From positions 1 to 9,319 of the forward strand of contig JAKIUX010000019.1 of assembly GCA_021647345.1 (NCBI GenBank): a stretch of DNA of 9,319 nucleotides. The letters are read 5' to 3'. Below are positions 1-6,879 of the stretch, piece after piece. Position numbers and translations under genes: made by a program. This DNA is from Hydrogenimonas sp. (GTDB lineage Bacteria > Campylobacterota > Campylobacteria > Campylobacterales > Hydrogenimonadaceae). Each line of letters begins with the position of its first letter. Position 1 is the first letter of the stretch. The notes beneath the pieces are model-generated. The model was not told the DNA's origin. It saw only the letters and a list, made by a program, of their open reading frames with translations, and searched no databases.

Positions 1-40
1 GTGTAGTGTCACACTCTGTGCTATATAGCTTCTTTTTCAT
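1..40 (-). CDS. Possible 5' end of a minus-strand gene, cut by the window edge
   Basis: An ATG at 40-38 on the minus strand opens a frame (MKKKLYSTECDTT...) that stays open for 13 codons to the window edge. The Lys-rich start is typical of real N-termini in AT-leaning bacteria. An AGAGG sequence lies upstream but about 13 nt from the ATG, farther than is usual for a ribosome binding site. A TAGAAT hexamer at 88-93 on the minus strand could serve as a -10 box, but no good -35 accompanies it. The fragment is too short to assign a function and could be a chance opening. Confidence 0.3.
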   Translation of the reverse strand, partial: MKKKLYSTECDTT

Positions 41-189
41 CGCTTCTGTATACCTCTTTTTTAGATGATTATTTTGGATAGAGATCGATTCTAGCCAAAA
101 GTAGTTTTAAAATAGTTTAACATATGAAGCGGGGTATTATTATAATAAAATATTATTTTAGTGCCGTTTGTCCACATCCGTATGAATCC

Positions 190-225
190 AGAAGAGCTTG
201 GGCGCTTCATGCGCCAACCGCTTCT
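190..225 (-). terminator. Stem-loop after nrdA, possible transcript 3' end
   Basis: Read on the minus strand, it begins about 15 nt after the nrdA stop codon. An outer stem AGAAG/CTTCT, an internal loop, and an inner stem TTGGCGC/GCGCCCAA with one bulged C enclose the loop ATGAA. No T-tract follows on either strand, so it is not a textbook intrinsic terminator. It could be a processed or protected 3' end, or a weak terminator of the purB-nrdA transcript. The rest of 1-240 is AT-rich, notably 131-160, with no other feature I can support. Confidence 0.35.
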
Positions 226-240
226 GCTATTGCAGCTCTC

Positions 241-2619
241 TTACTGGCACCCTAAACACTCCATGCTTCTATCGGCTACCTCCTCTTCCATCTCCGGCGA
301 CTGGCTCCTTAGGTAGTATGTAGATTTTATACCGAGTTTCCAGGCTTCTGTATATATCTCGTGCAGATACCTGCCGCTTGCTTTGTCGAGTGACATAAAT
401 ATGTTGAGGCTCTGCCCCTGGTCTATCCACTTCTGTCTTACGGCTGCAGCTTTTACAAGAACCTTCTGGTCGAGCTCGAAGGCAGGGGTATAGTACTCCC
501 ACGTGTCAGGACTCAGGTTTGGAACTACAACAGGTATGATCCCGCTTAGGTTCTCCTCGAACCATTTACGCTTGTAAACAGGCTCTATTGTCTGTGTTGT
601 GCCTACCAATATAGATATGGAGCTTGTAGGCGCTATGGCCATTAGGTAGCCGTTTCGCATGCCGTCCTCTTTTACTTTTTTGCGCAGTTCCTCCCAGTCG
701 TATGTGTATCCGAAGAGCCCGCCTCTATCGGTAAGCGCAAGTGCGTTTGGATTGGCGTTGTCTATGGGCAGAATGCCTCTGCTCCATTTAGAGCCTTCGT
801 AGTCGGGGTATGAGCCCTTCTCTATTGCCAGGTTTGATGAGGCTTTTATGGCGTTGTAGCTGATCATCTCCATAACCTCGTCTATTGCATTGAGATGTTC
901 GCTGCTGCCCCACTTCAGCTGTTTTTCGGCTACCATCTGCGCCTCTCCCATGACGCCAAGGCCTATTGCGCGAGAGCGTTCATTTGTCTTCTTCACCTTC
1001 TCAAGAGGATAGAAGTTAAGATCTATAACGTTGTCGAGCATTCTAACGGCAATTGGGACAACTCTCTCTATATCCTCTTTAGTGTTGATTTTCGACAGGT
1101 TGATGCTCGCAAGGTTACAGACTGCGGTTTTGCCATCTTCACCAACCTTTTCGACTATGTATATATCTTTGCCGCCTATAGAGTCAAGAGCCGTAACTTT
1201 TTTTGCTTTTTTAGTAATGCCGCTATCTACTGTGATATCCTCCTCCTCTTCGAAGAAGGCTATCGAACCGTCTGTAAACTTTATGCGTACTCTGTAGTGG
1301 TTGGGGTCAGTATTTTGAAATATCTCGGTACAGAGATTGGAGCTTCTGATAATTCCAGCATGGTCGTTGGGATTGATGCGGTTAGCCGTATCTTTGAAGC
1401 AGAGAAAGGGGTTTCCGACCTCGAAGTAGCTCATAAGTATCTTTTTCCAGAGCTCTTTTGCCTTTACTCTCTCTTTGAGAATGTCGGGGTCTTTTTCATA
1501 TTCTACATAGCGTTTTTCGAACTCTTCACCGTAAAGGTCGGTCAAATCGGCTGTTTCGTAAGGGTCGAAGAGTGTCCATACGCCATCCTCCTCGACCCGT
1601 TTCATGAAGAGGTCGTTTATCCAGAGTGCCGGAAAGAGGTCGTGCGCCCTTCTTCGCTCCTCGCCGGAGTTTTTCTTGAGGTCAATGAAGTCCCACACAT
1701 CTATATGCCACGGCTCGATGTAGACGGCAATCGCCCCTTTTCGTGTGCCGAGCTGATCAACCGCTATCGCAATATCGTTTGTGATCTTCAAAAAGGGTAC
1801 TATACCGCCGGCGGCGTTTTTGTGGCTATCTATGTAGCTACCCATGCCTCTTACTTTGCTCCAGTCCCAGCCTATGCCGCCGCCAAATTTGCTTAGAAGC
1901 GCCATCTCTTTATAGGCGTCAAATATCCCCTCTATCTTGTCGGGAGTGCTTCCAATATAGCAAGAGGAGAGTTGATGTCTCGGAGTTCTGGCATTTGAGA
2001 GTGTAGGTGTGGCGACCATAACTTCGAACTTGCTGATGACATCATAAAACTTTTTCGCCCACTCTTGACAATTCAGCTCGTTCTGAGCCAAAAACATTGC
2101 TACAGCCATAAAAAGGTGTTGTGGCAGCTCTATAGGATTGTTCTCTCTATCTTTTATTAGGTATCTGTCGTAAAGTGTCCTGATGCCCAGATATGTAAAC
2201 TGCAGATCTCTCTCAGGTTTTATGTAGTCGTTTAGATCGTCAAGGTCGTACTTCTCTTTTAGTCCCAGCACTATTCGCCCTTCGGCTTCACCCTTCTCGA
2301 AATACTCCCTCAGGTGACAATAGCCTGTAAACCCGTTTACTTTGTGGTAAAGATCGTACAGAAAGAGTCTCGCCGCAACGAATGTCCAGTTGGGCCTGTC
2401 TATGTCTATCTTGTCAACCGCTGTCTTTATGAGTGTAAGCTGTATCTCTTCGGTTGTTATTTTGTCACGAAACTGTATCTTGGCGTCAACCTCCAATTCG
2501 CTCTGGCTTACACCATCAAGCCCTTCGACAGCCGCTGATGTATACTTCTGAATCTTGGTTATGTCAAGCGGCTCGGCTCTTCCGTTTCGCTTTATAACCG
2601 TCATTACTCCCATAGGCAT
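241..2619 (-). CDS. nrdA: Ribonucleoside-diphosphate reductase, alpha (large) subunit, class I
   Basis: Cytosolic enzyme that reduces ribonucleoside diphosphates to deoxyribonucleotides together with a radical-bearing NrdB subunit, which is not in this window. The 792 residues begin with an ATP-cone (about 6-95, VIKRNGRAEPLDITKIQ). The catalytic residues are visible: C220 (SSCYIG), the N428/C430/E432 triad (SNLCTEI), C501 (AVCNLASINL), PTSSIS at 664-669 and the radical-transfer pair Y768-Y769. The C-terminus ends ECLGCQ, giving a redox-relay pair C788/C791 spaced CxxC rather than the wider spacing of the E. coli protein. About 70 residues separate C430 from C501, far more than in E. coli, so there is an inserted segment. 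The ATG at 2619 is preceded at 6 nt by GGAGGG, which fixes the start. It lies 20 bp after purB and is probably co-transcribed with it. Confidence 0.97.
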   Translation of the reverse strand: MPMGVMTVIKRNGRAEPLDITKIQKYTSAAVEGLDGVSQSELEVDAKIQFRDKITTEEIQLTLIKTAVDKIDIDRPNWTFVAARLFLYDLYHKVNGFTGYCHLREYFEKGEAEGRIVLGLKEKYDLDDLNDYIKPERDLQFTYLGIRTLYDRYLIKDRENNPIELPQHLFMAVAMFLAQNELNCQEWAKKFYDVISKFEVMVATPTLSNARTPRHQLSSCYIGSTPDKIEGIFDAYKEMALLSKFGGGIGWDWSKVRGMGSYIDSHKNAAGGIVPFLKITNDIAIAVDQLGTRKGAIAVYIEPWHIDVWDFIDLKKNSGEERRRAHDLFPALWINDLFMKRVEEDGVWTLFDPYETADLTDLYGEEFEKRYVEYEKDPDILKERVKAKELWKKILMSYFEVGNPFLCFKDTANRINPNDHAGIIRSSNLCTEIFQNTDPNHYRVRIKFTDGSIAFFEEEEDITVDSGITKKAKKVTALDSIGGKDIYIVEKVGEDGKTAVCNLASINLSKINTKEDIERVVPIAVRMLDNVIDLNFYPLEKVKKTNERSRAIGLGVMGEAQMVAEKQLKWGSSEHLNAIDEVMEMISYNAIKASSNLAIEKGSYPDYEGSKWSRGILPIDNANPNALALTDRGGLFGYTYDWEELRKKVKEDGMRNGYLMAIAPTSSISILVGTTQTIEPVYKRKWFEENLSGIIPVVVPNLSPDTWEYYTPAFELDQKVLVKAAAVRQKWIDQGQSLNIFMSLDKASGRYLHEIYTEAWKLGIKSTYYLRSQSPEMEEEVADRSMECLGCQ

Positions 2620-2639
2620 AAATGACCCTCCCCTTCTCT

Positions 2640-3971
2640 TTATTTCTCGAATACTCTGGCGAATATTTTGTCAATGTTTTTGGTATAGTAGCCGTAGTCG
2701 AAACACTCCCTTATCTCATCTTCGCTTAGTTTGCTGCCCAACTCTTCGTCGGACAAGAGATATTGAAGATATAGACTCTCGCCTTTTTCGTTTAGAGCAG
2801 GTTTTCCTTTTTGAAGATCTTCCCAAACCTTCATCGCGTTGCGCTGAACTATTTTGTAGGCATCTTCTCTCGTAACACCTCTTTTAGGAAGCTCCAGAAG
2901 CACTCTTTGAGAAAAGACGAGTCCCCCTGTCAGATTGAGGTTTTTCATCATATTTTCAGGGTATACCACGAGCTTGTCAAGTAGTCCGTTAAGGCGCATT
3001 AGCATAAAGTCGGTAGTTATAAAACTGTCTGGAAGAATAAAGCGCTCTACCGAACTGTGGCTTATATCTCGTTCGTGCCAGAGAGCCACATTCTCCATCG
3101 CCGGTATGCAGTAACTCCTTACCATGCGTGCCAAACCTGTCAGGTTTTCGCTTAGGACAGGGTTTCTTTTATGCGGCATAGCGGAGCTGCCCTTCTGCCC
3201 TTTGTGGAAATACTCTTCACACTCGTACACTTCAGTTCTTTGAAAATGTCTTATGTTTACAGCTATCTTTTCGACAGTAGAAGCGAGCAGTGCCAGCGAG
3301 CTCAACAATCTTGCGTATCTATCGCGCTGAACTACCTGGTTTGACACAGGCGCAGGCTTCAGCCCCAACTCTTCGCAAACATACTCCTCCAGCTCCATCG
3401 GTGCATGGGCGAAGTTTCCCATCGCGCCGCTTACTTTTCCTACATTTATAACTTCGTAAGTCTCTTCGAGGTTTTTAAGGTGCCTCTTCATCTCGTCGTA
3501 CCATATGGCCAGCACCAGACCGAATGTTATAGGCTCGCCGTGTATGCCGTGGCTTCTTCCGACCATAAGAGTCATTTTGTGCTCCATGGCCCGCCTTTTT
3601 ATTGTTTCCATCACAGTTTTAAGATCTTCCATCACAAGCTTCAGGCTTTCGCGCATCTGCAGAGCTACGGCTGTATCGATCGTGTCAGAACTTGTCATTC
3701 CATAGTGAACCCATCTGCTCTCTTCGCCAAGACTCTCTGCAACAGAAGTCAAAAAGGCTATAACATCATGTCTTGTCTCTCTTTCGATCTCATCTATTCT
3801 CTCAACGTCAAAGGATGCTTTCTGCTCTATCTTCTTCGCATCCTCGTCCGGTATTAGCCCAAGTCTGTTCCAGGCTTTAACCGCAGCAATCTCTACATCG
3901 AGCCAAGCCTGATATTTGGCTTGCATAGTCCATTTGGACTTCATCTCTTCGCGGGCATACCGTTCTACCAT
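2640..3971 (-). CDS. purB: Adenylosuccinate lyase
   Basis: Cytosolic lyase of the fumarase/aspartase superfamily. It splits SAICAR to AICAR and adenylosuccinate to AMP, releasing fumarate (de novo purine synthesis). Counting from the third of three consecutive ATGs gives 443 residues. The active-site regions then fall at H68 (RETRHDV), H89 (HYGMTSSD) and H141 (RSHGIHGEP), the numbers known for the B. subtilis enzyme, and the flexible signature loop GSSAMPHKRNP is at 261-271 with S263 as the likely catalytic serine. The frame opens with ATGATGATG (3977, 3974, 3971). AAGGA at 3977-3981 is 5 nt from the third ATG but overlaps or abuts the first two, so I chose 3971. The stop is 20 bp before nrdA, making a purB-nrdA unit that links AMP supply to deoxynucleotide formation. 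Confidence 0.97.
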   Translation of the reverse strand: MVERYAREEMKSKWTMQAKYQAWLDVEIAAVKAWNRLGLIPDEDAKKIEQKASFDVERIDEIERETRHDVIAFLTSVAESLGEESRWVHYGMTSSDTIDTAVALQMRESLKLVMEDLKTVMETIKRRAMEHKMTLMVGRSHGIHGEPITFGLVLAIWYDEMKRHLKNLEETYEVINVGKVSGAMGNFAHAPMELEEYVCEELGLKPAPVSNQVVQRDRYARLLSSLALLASTVEKIAVNIRHFQRTEVYECEEYFHKGQKGSSAMPHKRNPVLSENLTGLARMVRSYCIPAMENVALWHERDISHSSVERFILPDSFITTDFMLMRLNGLLDKLVVYPENMMKNLNLTGGLVFSQRVLLELPKRGVTREDAYKIVQRNAMKVWEDLQKGKPALNEKGESLYLQYLLSDEELGSKLSEDEIRECFDYGYYTKNIDKIFARVFEK

Positions 3972-3985
3972 CATCATCCTTTTGG

Positions 3986-4015
3986 AGTATAATTCGTTTT
4001 TTGAAGTAGTGTAAA
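3986..4015 (-). promoter_or_regulatory. Candidate sigma-70 type promoter for purB-nrdA
   Basis: On the minus strand TTTACA (4015-4010) is separated by 18 bp from TATACT (3991-3986), a good -35/-10 pair. Transcription would be expected to start near 3979-3981, only 2-10 nt before the ATGATGATG run, giving a leaderless or nearly leaderless mRNA. This is based on motif matching only. Confidence 0.45.
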
Positions 4016-4034
4016 TTTTAGTGAATAATGAGTT

Positions 4035-4069
4035 AAAAAGAGGTAAAGCTTAGTTTATAAGCTTTACCT
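4035..4069 (-). terminator. Intrinsic terminator reading on the minus strand
   Basis: A perfect 12-bp inverted repeat, AGGTAAAGCTTA / TAAGCTTTACCT (4041-4052 and 4058-4069), encloses a 5-nt loop. On the minus strand the second arm is followed directly by CTTTTT (4040-4035), the arrangement of an intrinsic terminator. On the plus strand the T-tract is absent. It lies upstream of the purB promoter, so it would stop minus-strand transcription arriving from the right (the hisF-rlmN operon) before purB. The stem is AT-rich, so its efficiency is uncertain. Confidence 0.6.
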
Positions 4070-4217
4070 TCAACAGATTACTTGAAGAGCCCAAACCTCG
4101 CTTAGGTGATACAAGTTTTTAGAGAAGCCAATGTAATTTAGATTTTCGATGATTGATTATGAATGCTAATCGGGTGGCGGAAAGCTCCGTTTACTTCCAA
4201 GTTTTCAGATAGTTAAC

Positions 4218-4230
4218 AAGGAGTCCCCTT
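4218..4230 (+). promoter_or_regulatory. Ribosome binding site of the pseudouridine synthase gene, possibly self-paired
   Basis: AAGGAG (4218-4223) is 8 nt before the ATG at 4232 and fixes that start. The bases AAGG (4218-4221) can pair with CCTT (4227-4230) across a 5-nt loop, which would partly hide the site. The stem is only 4 bp, so the effect may be negligible. I could not identify a convincing plus-strand promoter in 4070-4217. Confidence 0.5.
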
Positions 4231-4231
4231 T

Positions 4232-5155
4232 ATGCCTTTTCAGAACGTGGAATATAAGCTTGATACTCCAATGCCGGCATTTCTCTTTCTGATGCGTAAG
4301 CTCGGTGTAACACAGGGGCAGGCCCAAAAGATTGTAGCTATGGGCAGACTAATTGTGAATGGAGTTGTGTGCAAACATAGCGGAAAGAAAATATCCGGCA
4401 ATATAGTTGTTCAGCAGTTCATTCCTGCCGCCGGCGGCATCGCTCCCATATTTACCACCCCAGATTTTGGACTCTTCGATAAGCCGAGCGGACTTCTTGT
4501 TCATCCAAAGACACACAAAACCCCCTGCTCTTTGCTTGACGATATCCGGTACCACTACGGAAAAAATGCCAATAATATACATAGAATCGATATGGAGACG
4601 AGCGGTCTTGTTCTTGCAGCAAAAGGAAAGAGTTCAGAGAGAGAACTTAAAATGATGTTTGAGAGAAGAGGTGTGAAAAAAGTCTATCTCGCCTGGGTCA
4701 GAGGCAGAGTTGACCAATCTTTTCGTGTAGAGGTTCCATTGGTGAGGAATGATGACTTTACAACTATAAAGTTGAAGATGGTAGTATCTGACTCAGGCAA
4801 GCCATCTTTGACATATTTTGAGCCGATACTATACGATGATAGGCTCAACGCAACTCTTATCAAGGCTATACCTCATACCGGAAGACAACACCAGATAAGA
4901 GTACATCTGTTTCACGTGAAACATCCCATACTTGGAGATCCAATTTACGGTGTTCCGACAAAAATAGCAATAAAGTATCTCGATAGAGTGCTTACAGAAG
5001 ATGAGAGATTAAGATATATGGGTGCTTCAAGGTTGATGCTTCATGCTCAAGAGCTGGAGTTCTCATATAGGGGAGTTTATTATAGAGTGGTATCAAGATG
5101 CGATTTTTACGCTGAGAGAGATAAGATAGCGTTGCCTAATAGACGAAAATATTAG
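4232..5155 (+). CDS. RluA-family 23S rRNA/tRNA pseudouridine synthase
   Basis: Converts specific uridines of structured RNA (probably 23S rRNA) to pseudouridine. The 307-residue protein has an S4-like RNA-binding region (about 13-60, with VTQGQAQKIVAMGRLIVNG) and a RluA-type catalytic domain (about 75-290). Motif II, HRIDMETSGL (117-126), carries the catalytic aspartate D120. LFDKPSGLLVHP (81-92) and HTGRQHQIRVHL (215-226) are further family motifs. The exact target (RluC-, RluD- or RluA-like) cannot be read from sequence, so no symbol is given. The gene is divergent from purB and ends 2 bp from the convergent 30-codon gene, leaving no room for a terminator between them. Codons 226-231 (LFHVKH) contain a perfect parS site. 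Confidence 0.93.
   Translation: MPFQNVEYKLDTPMPAFLFLMRKLGVTQGQAQKIVAMGRLIVNGVVCKHSGKKISGNIVVQQFIPAAGGIAPIFTTPDFGLFDKPSGLLVHPKTHKTPCSLLDDIRYHYGKNANNIHRIDMETSGLVLAAKGKSSERELKMMFERRGVKKVYLAWVRGRVDQSFRVEVPLVRNDDFTTIKLKMVVSDSGKPSLTYFEPILYDDRLNATLIKAIPHTGRQHQIRVHLFHVKHPILGDPIYGVPTKIAIKYLDRVLTEDERLRYMGASRLMLHAQELEFSYRGVYYRVVSRCDFYAERDKIALPNRRKY
4908..4923. other. parS: parS centromere site (ParB binding), copy 1
   Basis: TGTTTCACGTGAAACA is a perfect 16-bp palindrome identical to the widely conserved chromosomal parS consensus. It is the loading site for the CTP-dependent clamp protein ParB, which with ParA and SMC segregates the origin region. It lies inside the pseudouridine synthase gene, across codons 226-231. 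The sequence match is direct; ParB binding is inferred from family knowledge. Confidence 0.92.
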
Positions 5156-5157
5156 AC

Positions 5158-5250
5158 TCAATCCTCTCTGTTGGCCATAATAAACCCGCCTACTCCCACA
5201 ATAACCACCAATATTAAAAATAGTACCAAACCGTAATCTGTATAGCTCAT
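5158..5250 (-). CDS. 30-residue single-span membrane protein, function unknown
   Basis: ATG at 5250 and TGA at 5158-5160 encode [31 protein letters not shown] short polar N-terminus is followed by one strongly hydrophobic segment (about residues 7-25) and a charged tail, so an inner-membrane single span is likely. Two signs show it is real: its ATG overlaps the rlmN stop as ATGA, implying translational coupling, and AGGAG (5259-5263) sits 8 nt upstream. No cysteine, histidine or known motif hints at a role. From memory, C. jejuni also has an annotated small hydrophobic protein directly after its rlmN-like gene (Cj1714 after Cj1713), suggesting a conserved partner. The size resembles small subunits that stabilise membrane complexes, but that is only an analogy. 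Confidence 0.8.
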   Translation of the reverse strand: MSYTDYGLVLFLILVVIVGVGGFIMANRED

Positions 5251-6311
5251 CTTTTCAGCTCCTGTTCTCTTAGCTGGCCGCATGCAGCACTTATATCGAT
5301 ACCCTTTGACTCCCTGATTGTGCATAGTAATCCTCTGCTCAAAAGGTACTCTTGAAATCTTTTCATCTGTTCTGGTTCAGGTCTTTTGCATTTTGTGCCT
5401 TGGTATGGGTTGAAGTAGATGAGATTTACCTTTGATTTAATTCCCTCGAGTAGCTTGATGAGTCTCTTTGCACTCTTTATGTCCTCATTGACATCTTTTA
5501 TTACAGGATATTCGAACATCACACGCTTTCTTGTGTTGACTGGAAATGATTTTACCGCATCTATTATAGAAGCGATATTGTAAGCTTTGTTCATTGTGAT
5601 CAACTCTTCTCTTAACTCATCGTCAACGGCATGTAGACTGATTGCCAACTGTACGCCAAGCTCCATTTGGCCGAGCTTTTTTATCTTTGAGCTTATACCG
5701 CTTGTTGACACAGTTTGTCTCTTAGGAGAGATACTTAGACCATTCTCGTTAGAAAAGATCTTTATGGCCTTTGAAAGGTTGTCAAGATTGTCAAGAGGCT
5801 CTCCCATGCCCATATAGACAATGTTTACACGTCTGTTGCTCTCTATCTGATTATCCTTCTTTATCTCCAGCACCTGTGCTACTATCTCACCTGCACTCAA
5901 GTTGCGTATAAACCCCCCTTTTGCGGTTAGACAGAATGCGCACCCCACTTTGCATCCAACCTGGCTTGAAACGCATACCGTAAACTTCGCGTGGTGAATA
6001 AGCTCTCCATTTTCGTCATACTGAGCATCTTTCATCTTTAGGAGAACCGCTTCTACTGTGTGGCCATCTTCAAGTTGAAAGAGATATTTTATGCTTCCAT
6101 CGCTGCTTTTTTGTTTTTGGACTATCTCTACCGGGGAGATATTGAATTTTTGTGTCAACTCATGACGTATTTTTTTGGGAAGGTTTGCCATCTCATCGAA
6201 GCTTTCTGCATGCTTTTGGTATAACCAGTTATATATCTGCTTGGCTCTGAATCGAGGAGAGACAAGCTCTTCGAGCTCCTCTTGTGTATACTCAAGAATT
6301 GAAAGTTTCAA
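5247..6311 (-). CDS. rlmN: Dual-specificity 23S rRNA/tRNA adenine-C2 methyltransferase RlmN
   Basis: Radical SAM methyltransferase that methylates C2 of A2503 in 23S rRNA and, in studied homologues, A37 of some tRNAs. The 354 residues show an N-terminal accessory domain (about 1-95) and a radical-SAM barrel with the CxxxCxxC iron-sulfur motif at C120, C124 and C127. The SAM-binding GMGEP is at 168-172. The methyl-carrying and resolving cysteines are C344 (SAACGQL) and C113 (TVCVSS). The start is TTG at 6311; the next methionine is residue 41, inside the conserved domain, so no ATG start is possible. AAAAAAGGG lies 9 nt upstream. The first 20 nt overlap the end of the preceding gene, and its TGA overlaps the ATG of the following small gene, so it is embedded in a coupled operon. 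Confidence 0.97.
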   Translation of the reverse strand: MKLSILEYTQEELEELVSPRFRAKQIYNWLYQKHAESFDEMANLPKKIRHELTQKFNISPVEIVQKQKSSDGSIKYLFQLEDGHTVEAVLLKMKDAQYDENGELIHHAKFTVCVSSQVGCKVGCAFCLTAKGGFIRNLSAGEIVAQVLEIKKDNQIESNRRVNIVYMGMGEPLDNLDNLSKAIKIFSNENGLSISPKRQTVSTSGISSKIKKLGQMELGVQLAISLHAVDDELREELITMNKAYNIASIIDAVKSFPVNTRKRVMFEYPVIKDVNEDIKSAKRLIKLLEGIKSKVNLIYFNPYQGTKCKRPEPEQMKRFQEYLLSRGLLCTIRESKGIDISAACGQLREQELKR

Positions 6312-6879
6312 GGTTAGGTACCCTTTTTTGAAGATGCTTTACAAGTCTATACATTGCTTTTTCATGATTTTTCAAAAAATCGGAATGAGCATTTTGATCG
6401 CATCTGTTTGTTATGACAAAAATCCCTCCGCAAGGAATTTCGAATGCTTTCGCAACACTCATCACAGAGTAGAACTCCATATTCTCAAGCCCGATACCCA
6501 GTCTATTTAGTTTTGATGCGACATCTATATCGGTAGAAATGTAGTTGCTCGAGTTGACGATGCACGGCTTTCCTGCAGAGTTTAGAGAACAGATAGGTGT
6601 TTCACGTGAAACATTTTCGTCAGATACTATCAGATTGTTCTCTAAGGGAGTGTAGCTCTTTTTCATAAGATATGAGAGTTCGATCTGACAAGCTGCTTTT
6701 GACTCTACTATATCTAATATCTCATGTCTTCCATAGGTGCCGGCACTGCCGACAAAGAGAAGAAACTCAGGCTGCTGCATCATTACAAGTCTTGTGAGGT
6801 TGATTGCACTTTCGCATAGCCCGATCCCGATTGGAGCGGCGAAAGGAAAGGTCTCCATATTGCCTGCCGAAATTATCAT
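6292..6879 (-). CDS. Nucleoside phosphorylase/nucleosidase-like protein (PNP/MTAN superfamily)
   Basis: The 195-residue protein carries hallmarks of the PNP_UDP fold: a glycine-rich strand-loop FVGSAGTYG (42-50), the purine/ribose-binding LENMEFYSV (131-139) with E135 as the usual ribose-contacting glutamate, and D161 ([10 protein letters not shown]) in the place of the catalytic aspartate. It is shorter than typical MTAN or PNP enzymes (about 230 or more), mainly at the N-terminus. Because hisF ends at its start codon, no extension is available. Candidate activities are cleavage of purine nucleosides, methylthioadenosine/SAH, or the aminodeoxyfutalosine step of menaquinone synthesis (MqnB-like); the sequence does not decide. 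Its ATG overlaps the hisF TGA as ATGA. A perfect parS site covers codons 90-94 (VSRET). The arginine there is CGT, while the other six arginines are AGA or AGG. Confidence 0.85.
   Translation of the reverse strand: MIISAGNMETFPFAAPIGIGLCESAINLTRLVMMQQPEFLLFVGSAGTYGRHEILDIVESKAACQIELSYLMKKSYTPLENNLIVSDENVSRETPICSLNSAGKPCIVNSSNYISTDIDVASKLNRLGIGLENMEFYSVMSVAKAFEIPCGGIFVITNRCDQNAHSDFLKNHEKAMYRLVKHLQKRVPNLETFNS
6598..6613. other. parS: parS centromere site (ParB binding), copy 2
   Basis: A second perfect TGTTTCACGTGAAACA palindrome, 1,690 bp from the first. It is embedded in the nucleoside phosphorylase-like gene at residues VSRET (90-94). Two exact 16-mers this close are not expected by chance: for one copy in 9.3 kb with equal base frequencies the expectation is about 2 in a million. 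The pair suggests a ParB nucleation cluster close to the replication origin. Confidence 0.92.

Noticed and set aside
20..29. Perfect 10-bp palindrome GCTATATAGC
   Set aside because: It is short, AT-rich, isolated and lies within a possible coding start; there is no second copy or promoter context.
121..180. AT-rich tract next to TTGTCCACA (168-176), similar to a DnaA box, suggesting an origin
   Set aside because: It is a single one-mismatch box with no cluster, and dnaA/dnaN are absent. The same 9-mer also occurs on the minus strand inside hisF (7440-7448), so it is probably chance.
496..511. A CACGTG core within nrdA as a third parS site
   Set aside because: The flanking bases do not match the parS arms; only the six-base core is shared.
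895..1896. A 333-codon open frame on the plus strand inside nrdA
   Set aside because: It is antisense to a strongly conserved enzyme, has no recognisable domain or ribosome binding site, and arises from nrdA codon composition.
4160..4217. Possible riboswitch-like leader before the pseudouridine synthase gene (GGCGGAAAGCTCCG region)
   Set aside because: Only a 4-bp stem (CGGA/TCCG) is visible and no known riboswitch core motif is recognised.
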